This document shows positions 1 to 12,455 of a stretch of DNA of 64,000 nucleotides, in pieces. The notes below the pieces were generated by a model. That model was not told the DNA's origin. It saw nothing but the letters and a program-made list of their open reading frames with translations, and did no database searches. The stretch is taken from the NCBI GenBank assembly GCA_964030475.1, contig CAXIPT010000003.1, positions 11,300,295 through 11,364,294 on the forward strand. The letters run 5' to 3'. Every line of letters begins with the position of its first letter. Position 1 is the stretch's first letter. Source of the DNA: Tethya wilhelma. Lineage: Eukaryota; Porifera; Demospongiae; Tethyida; Tethyidae. The translations under genes were made by a program, and so were the position numbers.

Positions 1-146
1 AACAAAATGAAAACGTCCTAGGACAAAGATAATAGAACTATCAAAACACATACATACTGAGCTAGCTATCTAACAAAACTTCAATCAAAGTTCCAAGACC
101 CCTCCCCCACCTATTTTCCACAATATTTTCTACTAGTTTCACTCTA

Positions 147-1596
147 TTAATCCCCAACAATCCAGTCCTGCAGTGTCTGCCACCAAGTTCCCTCGCTCAC
201 AATCGGCTGTTCCTCAAGATCATCTTCAAATTGATAGTTCTCTGCTTTCGCTTCCTCTATCATCCTTTTCAGACCTATCTTTAGCATGGCTCCCTGAGCA
301 TGCTCATCTGCTTCAGAGAGAACAGTGTGCCACAGTGTGCTCAGCCAGTACCTACGGCCAGGAAGGTGAAGGTCTTCAAATCCAGTTGGGATCATCCTCT
401 TCACGAAGTGTTCCTTTTTGATCGTGATTTCCAAGTCAGTAAGAAGATTATGTAATTCAGTAGAGAATTCCATAAGACGTTCATCAAAATATCCTACAAT
501 ATCATCTTGCTTAGCTTGTGGAGGATCAACTTTGTTTGCAAAGGTCAGAATGAAAAATGTTCGATCCCAAAACTTTTTCCCAAATGCATTTTTGAGCGCT
601 GAAATTGCTTCTCTGTCATCATTATACAGACGACTCTCATCCATTCTTATACAGTAGAGCACCAGATCGACACTGCTGCATTTCTCTTTCATCTCTTTAA
701 TGTACTCCTGCTCTTTTCCAGTTCGATCTTGAAGACCTGGGGAGTCCCATATTCTAATGCTGACATTGTGAATTGTTGCGGAATAGCTGGTCACCTTGGT
801 AGTGTCACGAATCAAGCTATGTTCCTTTATATCAATCACCTTTGACCCCACAAGACCATTGACAAGGGTTGATTTACCACTTCCAGTCTTCCCTGTCATG
901 AGAATGTCCAATGAACTGCCTTCATTCCATATCTCCTGAAACCAGAGGGGCTTATTTTGATCTGGATTAGCTTTCAACATATCCAACCAATCTATTATAA
1001 ACCATGCATCATGTATTATTTTGTCAAGATATTGTAAACTTGAGGGACGGAACAACAATTACTATAAAACTGACCATCACAGCTGAATCCATCATCATTC
1101 AACCAGAAACGACCTGGCCTACATCTACAGGAATAGGAGCCTTCAGTGTCTGCACAGAAGTGCTCACATTTGTCAATCTTTTCTTCGCACTCATCAATAT
1201 CTTAAAGAGAAACAAATAATTAGAAAAAATCTCGTAAAATAGCATGTACAGTAGGACATAGCTAGTACAATTAGCCAATCATCATCTTATAGCAATGTTC
1301 AGACAACCAACTTTCACAGGTAATTCCATCCTTCATTATTCTGTAGCCAGGGTCACAGTAGCAATGGTAAGAGCCAATAGTGTTGTTACAATTAGCATGA
1401 TCCTTTGTGCAATATAATTGCCTGGCACACTCGTTGTCATCTTTTAATTCAAAGAGAAAGAGCATAATAATGTTTCAAAGGCATGTATATATAGTTTGAA
1501 TAATTAATATAATTATAAAGTATTGATGCACTTACCTCTGCAGTTGACCTGATCACTCTTGAGAGTGTAACCTCTATAGCAATCACATTCGTATGA
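147..1596 (-). pseudogene. Truncated EGF-AIG1 GTPase gene (gene 1 of the array)
   Basis: This is the 3' part of a gene of the RING-TM-EGF-AIG1 family. By the offset from gene 2 the exons are AIG1 147-991, EGF 1075-1200, EGF 1312-1440 and a partial EGF from 1536. The GTPase exon is intact and matches gene 2. The third EGF exon stops at 1596, where the sequence changes to material unrelated to an EGF module. No RING, transmembrane or further EGF exons precede it. The upstream sequence (1597-2051) does not join in the EGF frame in any splice I could construct. It is therefore either a broken copy, a gene with a different 5' end, or an assembly duplicate of gene 2. Confidence 0.7.
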
Positions 1597-2051
1597 TCTT
1601 CTGCTTCCATAGGTTCTTCATCAGAGCACCTACTGTAACATAAATTAAGATAGCAAATTTTTGACTGGCTTCATAGCTAGCTACAAAAAATTTTATAAAG
1701 TTTGCCGAAAACGCACTTTGATTCTAATTCTCGCTCTCTTTGCGCATTGTGAGGATCTTCATCATAGCTTTCCTCTAGCGGCTGGTTAGTTAGCCTTTCT
1801 TTAACAGCTCTGCTCATCTCTGTTTCCTTTTCAGTGTTGAGACCTGCCGAGACTAACCAGCAAATATTTTGTTGTGCAAAGTCTGAGTCTGATTATTGAT
1901 TCCAATTCCAATGAAATTTTAATTATGCATTTTTAATACAACACAGTTCACTGCATGCATTGCCTAAATCACACGACGTGCACAGGCTAATAAAATTACA
2001 ATCAATCAATATAACAACTATAGGAACACTCACGTTACTATGCAGCTCTAC
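1597..2051 (-). other. Spacer with possible first exon and promoter motif, 5' of gene 1
   Basis: This stretch sits between the truncated gene and the end of gene 2. On the minus strand there is a short open frame beginning MSRAVKERLTNQP, with its start near 1820, followed by a possible GTGCGT donor and a TTACAG acceptor. Splicing these leads into the wrong frame of the EGF exon. Around 1884-1916 it carries a version of the GATTCCAATTCCAA motif found upstream of genes 2-4, so it looks like a promoter region of the same family. Function not shown. Confidence 0.4.
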
Positions 2052-2197
2052 AACAAAATGAAAACGTCCTAGGACAAAGATAATAGAACTATCAAAACAC
2101 ATACATACTGAGCTAGCTATCTAACAAAACTTCAATCAAAGTTCCAAGACCCCTCCCCCACCTATTTTCCACAATATTTTCTACTAGTTTCACTCTA

Positions 2198-3042
2198 TTA
2201 ATCCCCAACAATCCAGTCCTGCAGTGTCTGCCACCAAGTTCCCTCGCTCACAATCGGCTGTTCCTCAAGATCATCTTCAAATTGATAGTTCTCTGCTTTC
2301 GCTTCCTCTATCATCCTTTTCAGACCTATCTTTAGCATGGCTCCCTGAGCATGCTCATCTGCTTCAGAGAGAACAGTGTGCCACAGTGTGCTCAGCCAGT
2401 ACCTACGGCCAGGAAGGTGAAGGTCTTCAAATCCAGTTGGGATCATCCTCTTCACGAAGTGTTCCTTTTTGATCGTGATTTCCAAGTCAGTAAGAAGATT
2501 ATGTAATTCAGTAGAGAATTCCATAAGACGTTCATCAAAATATCCTACAATATCATCTTGCTTAGCTTGTGGAGGATCAACTTTGTTTGCAAAGGTCAGA
2601 ATGAAAAATGTTCGATCCCAAAACTTTTTCCCAAATGCATTTTTGAGCGCTGAAATTGCTTCTCTGTCATCATTATACAGACGACTCTCATCCATTCTTA
2701 TACAGTAGAGCACCAGATCGACACTGCTGCATTTCTCTTTCATCTCTTTAATGTACTCCTGCTCTTTTCCAGTTCGATCTTGAAGACCTGGGGAGTCCCA
2801 TATTCTAATGCTGACATTGTGAATTGTTGCGGAATAGCTGGTCACCTTGGTAGTGTCACGAATCAAGCTATGTTCCTTTATATCAATCACCTTTGACCCC
2901 ACAAGACCATTGACAAGGGTTGATTTACCACTTCCAGTCTTCCCTGTCATGAGAATGTCCAATGAACTGCCTTCATTCCATATCTCCTGAAACCAGAGGG
3001 GCTTATTTTGATCTGGATTAGCTTTCAACATATCCAACCAAT
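2198..3042 (-). CDS. AIG1/GIMAP-like GTPase exon of gene 2
   Basis: Last exon, entered in phase 1 after an EGF exon (TGTGATG|gtcagt ... aatag|AT TGG). G1 is [12 protein letters not shown]3 is WDSPGLQD, and G4 is FANKVDPP with the usual NKxD. The box [12 protein letters not shown] fits the conserved AIG1 region. The chain ends [12 protein letters not shown] with no second membrane anchor. It is identical to the gene 1 copy at 147-991. Confidence 0.88.
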
Positions 3043-5439
3043 CTATTATAAACCATGCATCATGTATTATTTTGTCAAGATATTGTAAACTTGAGGGACG
3101 GAACAACAATTACTATAAAACTGACCATCACAGCTGAATCCATCATCATTCAACCAGAAACGACCTGGCCTACATCTACAGGAATAGGAGCCTTCAGTGT
3201 CTGCACAGAAGTGCTCACATTTGTCAATCTTTTCTTCGCACTCATCAATATCTTAAAGAGAAACAAATAATTAGAAAAAATCTCGTAAAATAGCATGTAC
3301 AGTAGGACATAGCTAGTACAATTAGCCAATCATCATCTTATAGCAATGTTCAGACAACCAACTTTCACAGGTAATTCCATCCTTCATTATTCTGTAGCCA
3401 GGGTCACAGTAGCAATGGTAAGAGCCAATAGTGTTGTTACAATTAGCATGATCCTTTGTGCAATATAATTGCCTGGCACACTCGTTGTCATCTTTTAATT
3501 CAAAGAGAAAGAGCATAATAATGTTTCAAAGGCATGTATATATAGTTTGAATAATTAATATAATTATAAAGTATTGATGCACTTACCTCTGCAGTTGACC
3601 TGATCACTCTTGAGAGTGTAACCTCTATAGCAATCACATTCGTATGAACCAACAGTGTTGCGACAGATCTGAGGACATGGTTTCTTCTCACACTCATCAA
3701 TATCTATGAACAAACAGTAATTTATACAAGACCTGTATGACATGCACGAGGTTGGCCTTGTGGGTCAATATGTCTCTACCTTCACATGTGAATCCATCAC
3801 TACTCAGTTTATACCCACTGCGACAGTTACACTGATATGATCCAACAGTGTTGATACATAGCTGGCCACATCTGTGTGTTCCTTTAGTGCATTCGTTGAT
3901 ATCTATAGTAGATGTAATTAAGCAAAATTAACCAGTACCCATGTAACTAACTACATAAATCACACAAAGAGAAAGAGCATAATAATGTTATGAAATATAA
4001 TCAAAGTGTACTGGCATGTATAGTTTGAATAATATTATTATATAAAGTATTGGCACTTACCTCTGCAGTTGACCTGATCACTCTCAAGAGTGTAACCTCT
4101 ATAGCAATCACATTCATATGAACCATCAGTGTTGCGACAGATCTGAGGACATGGTTTCTTCTCAGGTGCACACTCATCAATATCTATGAACAAACAGTTT
4201 ATTCAGTATACAAGACCTGTATGACATGCAGGGGGTTGCATTGGCCTTGTGGGTCAATATGTCTCTACCTTCACATGTGAATCCATCACTACTCAGTTCA
4301 TACCCACTGTGACAGTCACACTGATATGATCCAACAGTGTTGATACACAGCTGGTCACATTTGTGTGTTCCTTTATTGCATTCATTGATATCTATAGTAG
4401 ATGTAATTAAGCAAAATTAACCAGTACCCATGTAACTAACTACATAAATCACACAGAAATGCAACCATTGTATATGCATGTACAGACCTTCGCAAGTGAA
4501 TTTATCTGTGTCTGGTTGAATGTGTCGGGTGTATCCATCATGACATTCACAAGTGAAAGAGCCTTGAGTGTTGACACACGTTTGAGCTTGCTGTGTGCAA
4601 TTGTGGGTGTCTTCAATACACTCATTGATGTCTACAATAATTGTTGTAAAACAGACAATAAAGAAAACTAAAAATGGATCTTATATGATTATCAATTACT
4701 TTGGACAAGACAAGCTTAAGGTTATGTGATAAAAAATCAAGACTATTCCCAAATTTTGCTAGTGCTTTTTACCATTGTTACATTAATGACAAAATAATAG
4801 GGCTCACTATACAATAATATGCTCGGGAAAATATATATAATGTTAGAAATTACACTAACTGTTGTAAAAGTCCACTATTTTTGTATCTCAGTATTGTCTA
4901 CTCAAACAAACACTGATACGTCCATGGACAATTCATTTGCACACATTATAGTTTCTTCCTCTTGAGACACAGTGAGTGTAATGTCCATAAAATATGAAGA
5001 CAGAAGAACATTTACGTAGATACAAACCATTATTTGCTGTAGCATACAAGCTAGAGAACCTTCAAGTTGAGATAGTCACATTCTTAATAAGATTTACTTG
5101 GTATGCTGAAATCCAATGCTAGTATATACCCATCAAAATAAATGAGTAGGCAGTGTATTTAAGAGTACTGTCACCACACAACCAAGAATGTATCAGTATA
5201 CATAGGGGAACACAGGTACATTACCTAGCAATTGCCACAGTTGTAAAGCAACACACAAAACATGCAGCTGCATGTAGCCAGCTATGTATGTATGTATGTA
5301 TGTATATATTATACTAATCAGACAACAATGATAGCATGTATAGTACATGAACATATTGATTATTATCATCGTTTATAGTGATATTGCACACAGATAACAT
5401 GATGAAGGTTTCCGGCAATAACACATTCTGATATATAAA

Positions 5440-5511
<72 letters not shown>

Positions 5512-6983
5512 TGTGTGCTGTTCACTACTGAGTTGTTACAAACTGATTCAGTTTCTAGAAAACAGGTGATCATACAGGTATTTTTGTACATCCTTATAAA
5601 ACCAGCAACTACAATAATATTATTAAAGTGCAATAAGATTCTGTTACTTTAACAATTAAAATTAACATATGAATGATATGCATGGCAGGATGGGCAGCTC
5701 ATACTGTTCAGGCAACAATTCATGCATGAGACCTTACCATCACACTTCCATTTGTTGCTACTGAGTGCATATCCTGGGTCACAGTGACACTCATACCACA
5801 GGTAGGTAGAGGTACAACGGTGATCACACTTTTGCACCAATGACTGCATCAGGCCACACTTGTCTGCTTGAATGTGGAAGTCTACAATTCAGTATATTAA
5901 GCACCACTGACTATAAATTATTAATAAAATTAAGTGATAATTAAAGATTATATACATAATATTATATTCAAACTTACAGATGAGCACACCAAGAAGAACT
6001 GGTACAATGAATCCAGCACACATCCCAAAGAAAAATGTCATCCAACCACGATTCCCGTAATCATTCTGTCTGAAAACCGGTGGAGGATTGACATTTCCCT
6101 GTTGAACTGGAGGAGGATTGACATTTCCCTGTTGAGGCTGAACTTTTTGAACAGGATCTTCCTGCTGCACCTTGGGAGTACTAGCTTGTGGTGGTGGTGG
6201 AGCTGGTGGGACAGGACCCTGTTGCTGGATACCTGACCCCTGCTGGTGAGGAAGGGCTGGAGGGGGTGCCTTGATGATGTTGGCAGCTGGAGGATTGGCT
6301 TCAGGATCTGGTAGCTGTGGTTGTTCGTTGGTACTTTCTGGCACAGAATTGTTGGTTTTGGAATTCGAAGACGACTGAGTATGATCAGGACTAGGAATTC
6401 CTATACAAAAGATATATGCCTGATATGCCATACATTTGTATTGTAACATTCACATGACATTGTATGAAGTGTACAGAATTTGTATAATGAATTAATGATG
6501 TATTATTAAACACACTAGTACTATGGTAGTATAACCTTTTCCACCATTTATGGTGTCAACCCTATCTGTGGATGAAAGTTGACTGTACTCACAACCTTTC
6601 AGCTGTTGGTCTGAGGTTGGCAATGCATTGAGATGCTGTTCAAGTTCACCTAGTGTGCCAATCCACTCACACCCTTCCTTCTTGTGTGAGCAGTAGACTT
6701 GCAACTCATAGAGAGTGCGTTGAAGTCCTTTATTATGGAAGGTTAGAAAGTTCTCCTCATTGCATGTTGGACAAGGCTTGTTGGCAGCTTTAATTCTCTC
6801 AATGCAAACCTTACAGAAGCTATTTCCACAGCAAGGAGCTTGGTAGGGCTCTCGAAGGATTTGCAGACACACAGAACATTCCCATTGGATTCCCTTAGCT
6901 GGACTACTCACAAACTCACAGTCAAACCCCCCTTTGGTATTGCTCTTCTTAGCTGCCATATCAACATCAGTGTTTTGAGCCAT
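2198..6983 (-). CDS. RING-TRAFzf-TM-EGF(8)-AIG1 GTPase protein, gene 2
   Basis: Eleven exons on the minus strand: 6536-6983, 5978-6400, 5738-5881, 4488-4631, 4269-4391, 4061-4183, 3780-3902, 3587-3703, 3363-3491, 3126-3251, 2198-3042. All junctions have GT/AG and the total is 2745 nt, giving 914 aa. Order of parts: RING (about 36-74), TRAF-type zinc finger (98 onward), proline-rich segment, transmembrane segment (about 268-290), eight six-cysteine EGF modules (291-633), AIG1 GTPase (634-914). From the families one expects ubiquitin-ligase or TRAF-like signalling, Ca2+-dependent extracellular binding and a GIMAP-like switch. The combined role is unknown. The fourth ligand of its TRAF finger is displaced compared with genes 3-5 (HLNALPTSD instead of HLNxSH). 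Exons rest on visible splice sites, not transcripts. Confidence 0.85.
3126..5881 (-). CDS. EGF cassette array of gene 2 (8 exons)
   Basis: Eight exons of 117-144 nt, each a multiple of three and each phase 1-1. Seven begin D(I/D)(D/N)EC or a close variant and several carry CxNTxGSYxCxC, the calcium-binding EGF signature with an Asn-hydroxylation consensus. The exon nearest the membrane (5738-5881) is a distinct six-cysteine module ([10 protein letters not shown]...[11 protein letters not shown]). The 1.1 kb intron 4632-5737 holds a GT microsatellite at 5443-5517 and a block shared with genes 3 and 4 at about 5131-5222. Confidence 0.87.
5443..5517. repeat. GT microsatellite in gene 2 intron
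   Basis: About 75 bp of GT with one interruption (gtatgt), in the long intron between the first two extracellular exons. Confidence 0.9.
5978..6400 (-). CDS. Proline-rich and transmembrane exon of gene 2
   Basis: 141 codons. The first part is rich in Pro and Gln with two copies of [10 protein letters not shown]. It ends in a hydrophobic run [20 protein letters not shown] preceded by [10 protein letters not shown]. The Arg residues on the N-terminal side favour a cytosolic N terminus (type II insertion), leaving the RING inside and the EGF modules outside. Phase 1 at both ends. Confidence 0.83.
6536..6983 (-). CDS. RING plus TRAF-type zinc finger exon of gene 2
   Basis: Starts at ATG 6983 ([13 protein letters not shown]). 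The RING reads CSVC, then [11 protein letters not shown], then CPTC. Compared with TRAF RINGs (CGHxFC) the ligand His is Asn. A TRAF-type finger follows, with [11 protein letters not shown] and EQHLN. There is no signal peptide. Confidence 0.86.
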
Positions 6984-7236
6984 TCTTAAACAGTGGACTG
7001 ATGCCCGGTTTGCGTCAATCTTCGATTGCCTGCTGCGAGTCTGTTCAGCTTACACCTGCGCATGCGCACTACGGTATATGCAATTATGTATATATGTATG
7101 TTGCACGTACAGAGTCTACCTAAACCTTCTGCTTCTATTAGACAAAATCTGGTATTTGATTCTAATTCCAACTCAGAGTAGATCATATATTAATATTAGT
7201 TAGTAAGAGTTCCCTACAATATTTAGTATTGTCAAT
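6984..7236. promoter_or_regulatory. Gene 2 upstream region with shared motif
   Basis: The 253 bp between the start of gene 2 and the end of gene 3. At 7146-7187 lies TCTGGTATTTGATTCTAATTCC followed by AACTCAGAGTAGATCA, also found upstream of genes 3 and 4. Position and recurrence suggest a promoter element; a remnant repeat is the alternative. Confidence 0.4.
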
Positions 7237-8090
7237 TCACTCTTGATTATCCCATCCGATCCAACCCTGCAGTGTCTGCCACCAAGTTCCCTTGCTCACA
7301 ATCGGCTGTTCATCAAGATCATCATCAAATTGATAGTTCTGTGCTACTGTTTCATCTATCATCCTTTTCAGACCAATCTTTAGCATGGCTCCCTGAGCAC
7401 GTTCATTTGCTTCAGAGAGAACAGTGTGCCACAGTGTACTCAGCCAGTACCTACGGCCAGGAAGGTGGGGGTCTTCAAATCCCGCTGGAATCACCCTCCT
7501 TGTGAAATGTTTCTTTTCAATCATAATATCCAAGTCAGAGAGAAGTTGGTACAATTCTTCAGAAAATGCTGTCAGAGACTCATTAAAGTATCCTTCCTTG
7601 TCATGTTTCTTGGCTTTAGGAGGATCAATTCTGTTAGCAAATGTTAGAATGAAAAAAGTTCGATTCCAAAACTGTTTTCCAAATGCATCTTTGAGTAGTT
7701 TGATTGCAATTCTATCATCATTGTACAGTCGAGTTTCATCCATTTTTATACAGTAGAGCACCAGATCAACACTGTGGCATTTCTTCTTCATCTCATCAAT
7801 GTACTTTTGTTCAATATCAAGTCGATCTTGAAGACCAGGCGAGTCCCATATCCTCATGTTGACATTGTAGATTGTCTTCGAGTAGCCAGTCACTTCAGTT
7901 GTGTCACGTTTCTTAGTGTGTTCCTTTGTATCGACCACCTTTGCCCCCACAAGACCATTGATGAGAGTTGATTTACCACTTCCAGTCTTCCCTGTCATGA
8001 GAATGTCCAATGAACTGCTTTCATCCCACATCTCCTGAAACCAGAGTGGCTTTTCTTGATCTGGGTTTGCTTTCAAGAAGTCCAACCAAC
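7237..8090 (-). CDS. AIG1-like GTPase exon of gene 3
   Basis: Entered by ctgtag|GT TGG TTG GAC. G1 [11 protein letters not shown] and G3 WDSPGLQD are intact. G4 reads FANRIDPP, so Lys of NKxD is Arg, as in gene 4. C terminus [15 protein letters not shown]. Confidence 0.88.
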
Positions 8091-11000
8091 CTACAGTTTA
8101 CATGCACCACACAATCTGTGATTGCAATAGTCTTACGACATAATTATAATAGTTAAATTTCAAGGAGGAAATTTTGCTGTTTGGCAGTCATCACAACAAA
8201 GCACACACGTGCAAAAGCAAAGTTAATGTTGGACAGCCAAGTTTAACTAAAGGGGAAAAAATTTTTTTTGGAAAATGAGCTATGAGAATTTCGGCCCATC
8301 TTCGGGATAGTTCTAAACAAAAACAGAAAAGTTTTCCCATTTAAAAAATATCTGCTAGAATTCATGCTACTTGCATGATTGTGAAGAATACAGTGTATTG
8401 CTAACCATATTTTAATGTTACATTAAAGATAATGATATAATAACTTACCATCACAGCTGAATCCATCATCGTTCAAGTAGAAGTGGCCTCGGGCATAACA
8501 TCTACAGGTGTAGGAGCCATCAGTGTTAGTGCAGATATGCTCACACTTGTCAGTCTTTTCCTTACACTCGTCAATATCTTTTGAAAGAAAATATAAACTC
8601 ACAATGCTCTCGTGAGTTTCACAATTGAATTGATATCTATGTGCACTGACCTTCACAAGTAATCCCATCCTCCATTAATCTGTAACCAGAGTCACAGTAG
8701 CAATGGTAAGAGCCAATAGTGTTTTTACAATTAACATGATCCTTTTTACAATAGAGCTGTTTGGCACATTCGTTGACATCTTATAGCACAAGCACAAGAA
8801 ATCCATCTATCATAGCAGTTTAAGTTAATGATATCAGTATATAGCTGACCTGCACAATTGACCTGATCACTCATAAGATAGTAACCAGTGAAGCAATCAC
8901 ATTCGTACGAACCAGCAGTGTTTCGACAAATTTGAGGACATGGTTTCTTCTCACGTGCACACTCATCAATATCTATAGACAAGGCAGTAATTACATGTAT
9001 TTGTCCCTTGATCATTACGACTATGTAACTCTCTACCTTCACATGTGAATCCATCACTACTCAGTTTATACCCACTGTGACAGTCACACTGATATGATCC
9101 AACAGTGTTGATACATAACTGGTCACATTTGTGTGTCCCTTTAGTGCATTCATTGATATCTATAGATAGAGACATTGTAAAGTAATTTGCAGTATAGACT
9201 AGTAAGGCTACATGCGCAGACCTTCACATGTGACTTTGTATGTGTCTGGTTGAATGTGTCGGCTATATCCATCATGACATTCACAAGTGAAAGAGCCTTG
9301 AGTGTTGACACACGTTTGAGCTTGCTGTGTGCAATTGTGGGTGCCTTCAGTACACTCATTGATGTCTACAATAACAAAGCAGTAATAATAGTACTAAATC
9401 TTTTATCGATCTTGATTACAGTAAAGTTGGATGAGATAAAGTCATACACATAATTCCTGGCTTCTGCTATAATACTGTACATTCATATTAATCACTTAAA
9501 CTGGTCTAACAAAGCTCATACTTTACACTGACCTTCACAGGTTATTCCATCCTCCATTAACCTATAGCCAGAGTCACAGTAGCAATGGTAAGAGCCAATA
9601 GTATTGTTACAATTAGCGTGATCCTTTGTGCAATATTGTTGTTTGGCACACTCGTTGACATCTTTGCATAAATACAATTAAAAAAGTAGCAGTGATTTGA
9701 AAAGAATATCAATTTTAGCTGACCTGCACAGTTGACCTGATCACTCATGAGCTTGTAACCAGTGAAGCAATCGCATTTGTATGACCCAACAGTGTTGTGA
9801 CAGATCTGAGGACATGGTTTCTTCTTACACTCATCAATATCTAAAATTAATAACATACTAGATGTTTATTGATATTTGCATTACCATAAGTCAAGCAACT
9901 CCATACCTTCACATGTTAACTCATCACTACTCAGTTCATACCCACCACGACAGTCACACTGATATGATCCAACAGTGTTGATACATAACTGGTCACATTT
10001 GTGAGTCCCTTTAGTGCATTCATTGATATCTACATAATACACATAATACAGTAGATGTATTCAATGTAAGCGAGTGATCAGATCAACTGCACAGGTCAGC
10101 TAATATCCTACCTTCACATATGACTTTATATGTGTCTGGTTGAATGTGTCGGGTGTATCCATCACGACATTCACAAGTGAAAGAGCCTTGAGTGTTGACA
10201 CACGTTTGAGTGCAATTGTGGGTGCCTTCAATACACTCATTGATGTCTACAATAAACATTAATAGTTAGAATTTTCAATGAGATTAGATTGTACAAATTA
10301 AGAGGTCCACTACAATAATTACAATCGTCTTATATTGTTTTTGTTTTTTTTGAGACAGCATATCTGTGATGCTGATCCATGATAAAGGCACATATCTATG
10401 TCATGCAACCAGAGGGAATGTTTGAGATGAGATAGGCACATTTTTGATGTGATTTACATTACCTAAAATCACTTATGGACAATGCTTAGTTGTACCCATC
10501 AAAATAACTGAGTAGGCAGTGTATTCAGTAGTACTGTCACCACACAACCAAGAATGTATCAGTATACACAGGGGAACACAAGTAAATGCACTTTATACTA
10601 TCGGTATATCACGTCTGTTGAGAAGACACAAGCTGCAGCTATACTACACTGGAATTCACTGGTGACATCAATATAGGCTAGAAATAATAGGTAATAGGCA
10701 TTATAAGTCTTTAACGTAATCATTACAGAGTTGTTGCACTTGTTTCAGTTTCTCATGAACACATAATATTATTCTTACTTTCAAGTTGTGAATTAATCGT
10801 GATAATCAGATTCTGTTCTAGTTTATAGGAGACTTGGAATAAACATATATAATAATAGGTATCACAATGAAACATAGATGTTGATTGTGTAGGCTGGAAT
10901 TCCCCCTAAGTCAATATACAGACCTTACCATCACATTTCCATTTGTTACTACCAAGTGTGTAGCCTGGGTCACAGTGACACTCATACCACAGCTGGGTAG

Positions 11001-12455
11001 AGGTACAATGGTGATCACACTTTTGCACCAGACTGAGTGACGGCATCAAGTCACATTTGTCTGCTTGAATATAATCTATTCAATTTATTGATAAACAGAA
11101 ATCAATAATTTATAAATAATGACAAAGGATAACTCAAACTTACAGATGAGCACACCAAGAACTGCAACTATTAGTCCAGCACACATACCAAAGAAAACAA
11201 TCCCTCCACGATTCTCGTGTGGTCTCAGATTATCCTGTCTACCTGCTGCGAGAACAGGTGGAGGATTGACATTTCCCTGTCCCTCATTACCTTGTGGTGG
11301 TACACCTGGTTGAGCAGCCAGAACAGGTGGAGGATTAACATTTCCCTGCCCCTCATTATCTTGTGGTGGTTGAGCAGCCAGAACAGGTGGAGGATTAACA
11401 TTTCCCTGCCCCTCATTACCTTGTGGTGGTACACCTGGCTGAGCAGCTAGAACAGGCGGAGGATTAACATTTTCCTGCACATCGGCAATTTCTTCAGGGG
11501 GTTGTACACCTGGTTGAGCTGCTAGAAAAGGCGGAGGATTAACATTTTCATGCCCTTTGTTCCCTTGTGGTGGTGCTAAAGGATCAACATTGCCTTCTTG
11601 AGGGTGCTGAACTTCTTGAACAAGATCATTTTGTGACTTTTGCCCAATATGACCTTGTGGAGGTGGTGCAACTGGTGGAACCGAATCCTGTAGATGGAGA
11701 TCTGACCCCTGCTGGTGAGGAGGGGGTGCATTGATGATGTTGGCAGCTGGAGGAAGAAGGTTGGCTCTCAGCGTTTCAGGAACTGGCAGTTGTGGTTGCT
11801 CATTGGTACCTTTATGCGAAGAAATATTTGATTCAGCAGAAGATGGTTCAGCATGTACGTGCACCATTGCAGGCCTTTGAACTCCTGTAATAAAATATTA
11901 TACCACACAAAGTTGGTCATCATACGTGTATCAGAATGTACACAAATGCATTGTACCAGTATTTATGGTGTCCACCATATCTGTGGATGAAAGCTGTACG
12001 AGTGGCTCAGGACTGGAACTACACACAGAGTAATGGGACACATTGAGGTGATCTTCAAGTTTACCTAGCTCCCCCTTCCACTCACAACCTTCTTTCTTGT
12101 GTGAGCAGTAGACTTGAAACTGATAAAGAGTGCGTTGAAGTGTCATATCGTGGAAAGTAGTGAAGTTCTTTTTACTGCATGTTGGACAAGGGTTGTTATT
12201 AGTTTTTGTCCTCTCAATGCAAACCTTACAGAAGCTGCTTCCACAGCAAGGAGCTTGGTAGGGCTCTCGAAGGATTTGTTTACACACAGAGCATTCCCAT
12301 TGGATTTCCTTAGCTGGATTGCTCACAAACTCACAGTCAAACCCCCCTCGGCCTCTTGCAATTGATCCAGTGTTGTTCTTCTCATGATCACCTGTGGTAT
12401 CACTGTCATTTGCCTTGACGTTCTTAGCACTAGACTGCTCCATGATCATTGACAT
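7237..12455 (-). CDS. RING-TRAFzf-TM-EGF(10)-AIG1 GTPase protein, gene 3
   Basis: Thirteen exons: 11957-12455, 11144-11884, 10929-11075, 10112-10246, 9907-10029, 9724-9840, 9533-9661, 9222-9365, 9037-9159, 8850-8972, 8651-8779, 8449-8577, 7237-8090. They total 3393 nt and give 1130 aa. It is the longest EGF array here: nine cbEGF-type modules plus the membrane-proximal one. The proline-rich exon is expanded by internal repeats (about 11,250-11,560). The transmembrane segment is at about residues 391-413 and the GTPase at 847-1130. Start chosen at ATG 12455. An in-frame Met lies two codons further (MSMIMEQSS). Intron 8091-8448 shows nothing recognisable. Confidence 0.85.
8449..11075 (-). CDS. 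EGF cassette array of gene 3 (10 exons)
   Basis: Ten symmetrical phase 1-1 exons of 117-147 nt. Typical starts are [32 protein letters not shown] and [15 protein letters not shown]. The order of exon subtypes (THKCDQLC, then PCPQIC, then YCxKDHxNCxNTIGSY) is repeated, so a pair or triplet of exons appears to have been duplicated within the gene. Exon 10929-11075 is the membrane-proximal DKC module. Confidence 0.86.
11144..11884 (-). CDS. Expanded proline-rich and transmembrane exon of gene 3
   Basis: 247 codons against 141 in gene 2. The extra length is a run of near-identical units of about 60-65 nt encoding [18 protein letters not shown] with small variations. The membrane segment is [19 protein letters not shown], preceded by PHENRGG. 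Confidence 0.84.
11957..12455 (-). CDS. RING plus TRAF-type zinc finger exon of gene 3
   Basis: [15 protein letters not shown] and CPTC form the RING, with the same loss of His as in the paralogues (here CGSSFC, shifted by a Ser for Asn). The TRAF finger is complete: [18 protein letters not shown], then HLNVSH. The N terminus is a polar 45-residue leader. Confidence 0.85.

Larger units (their letters stand above)
1..3647. repeat. Direct tandem duplication, 1-1596 = 2052-3647
   Basis: Bases 1-1596 recur at 2052-3647 with a constant offset of 2051, and every open frame in the first copy reappears unchanged in the second. Identity stops after 1596/3647, inside an EGF exon. The left limit may lie outside the window. 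Each copy carries one AIG1 exon, two full EGF exons and part of a third. Such identity means either a very recent duplication or two haplotypes placed in tandem by the assembler. Confidence 0.93.

Noticed and set aside
173..1219. Plus-strand open frames opposite the AIG1 and EGF exons (also at 2224-3270, 7272-7971, 13184-13731, 18117-18474)
   Set aside because: They are antisense shadows that recur wherever the GTPase exon occurs, and they have no domain character.
3500..3700. 66 aa frame across an EGF exon
   Set aside because: Wrong frame relative to the EGF cysteines. It reads through an intron.
5373..5652. Frames made of His-Thr or Val-Cys runs
   Set aside because: Translation of the GT/CA microsatellite. 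The same applies to frames over 32,730, 33,830, 37,609 and 51,317.
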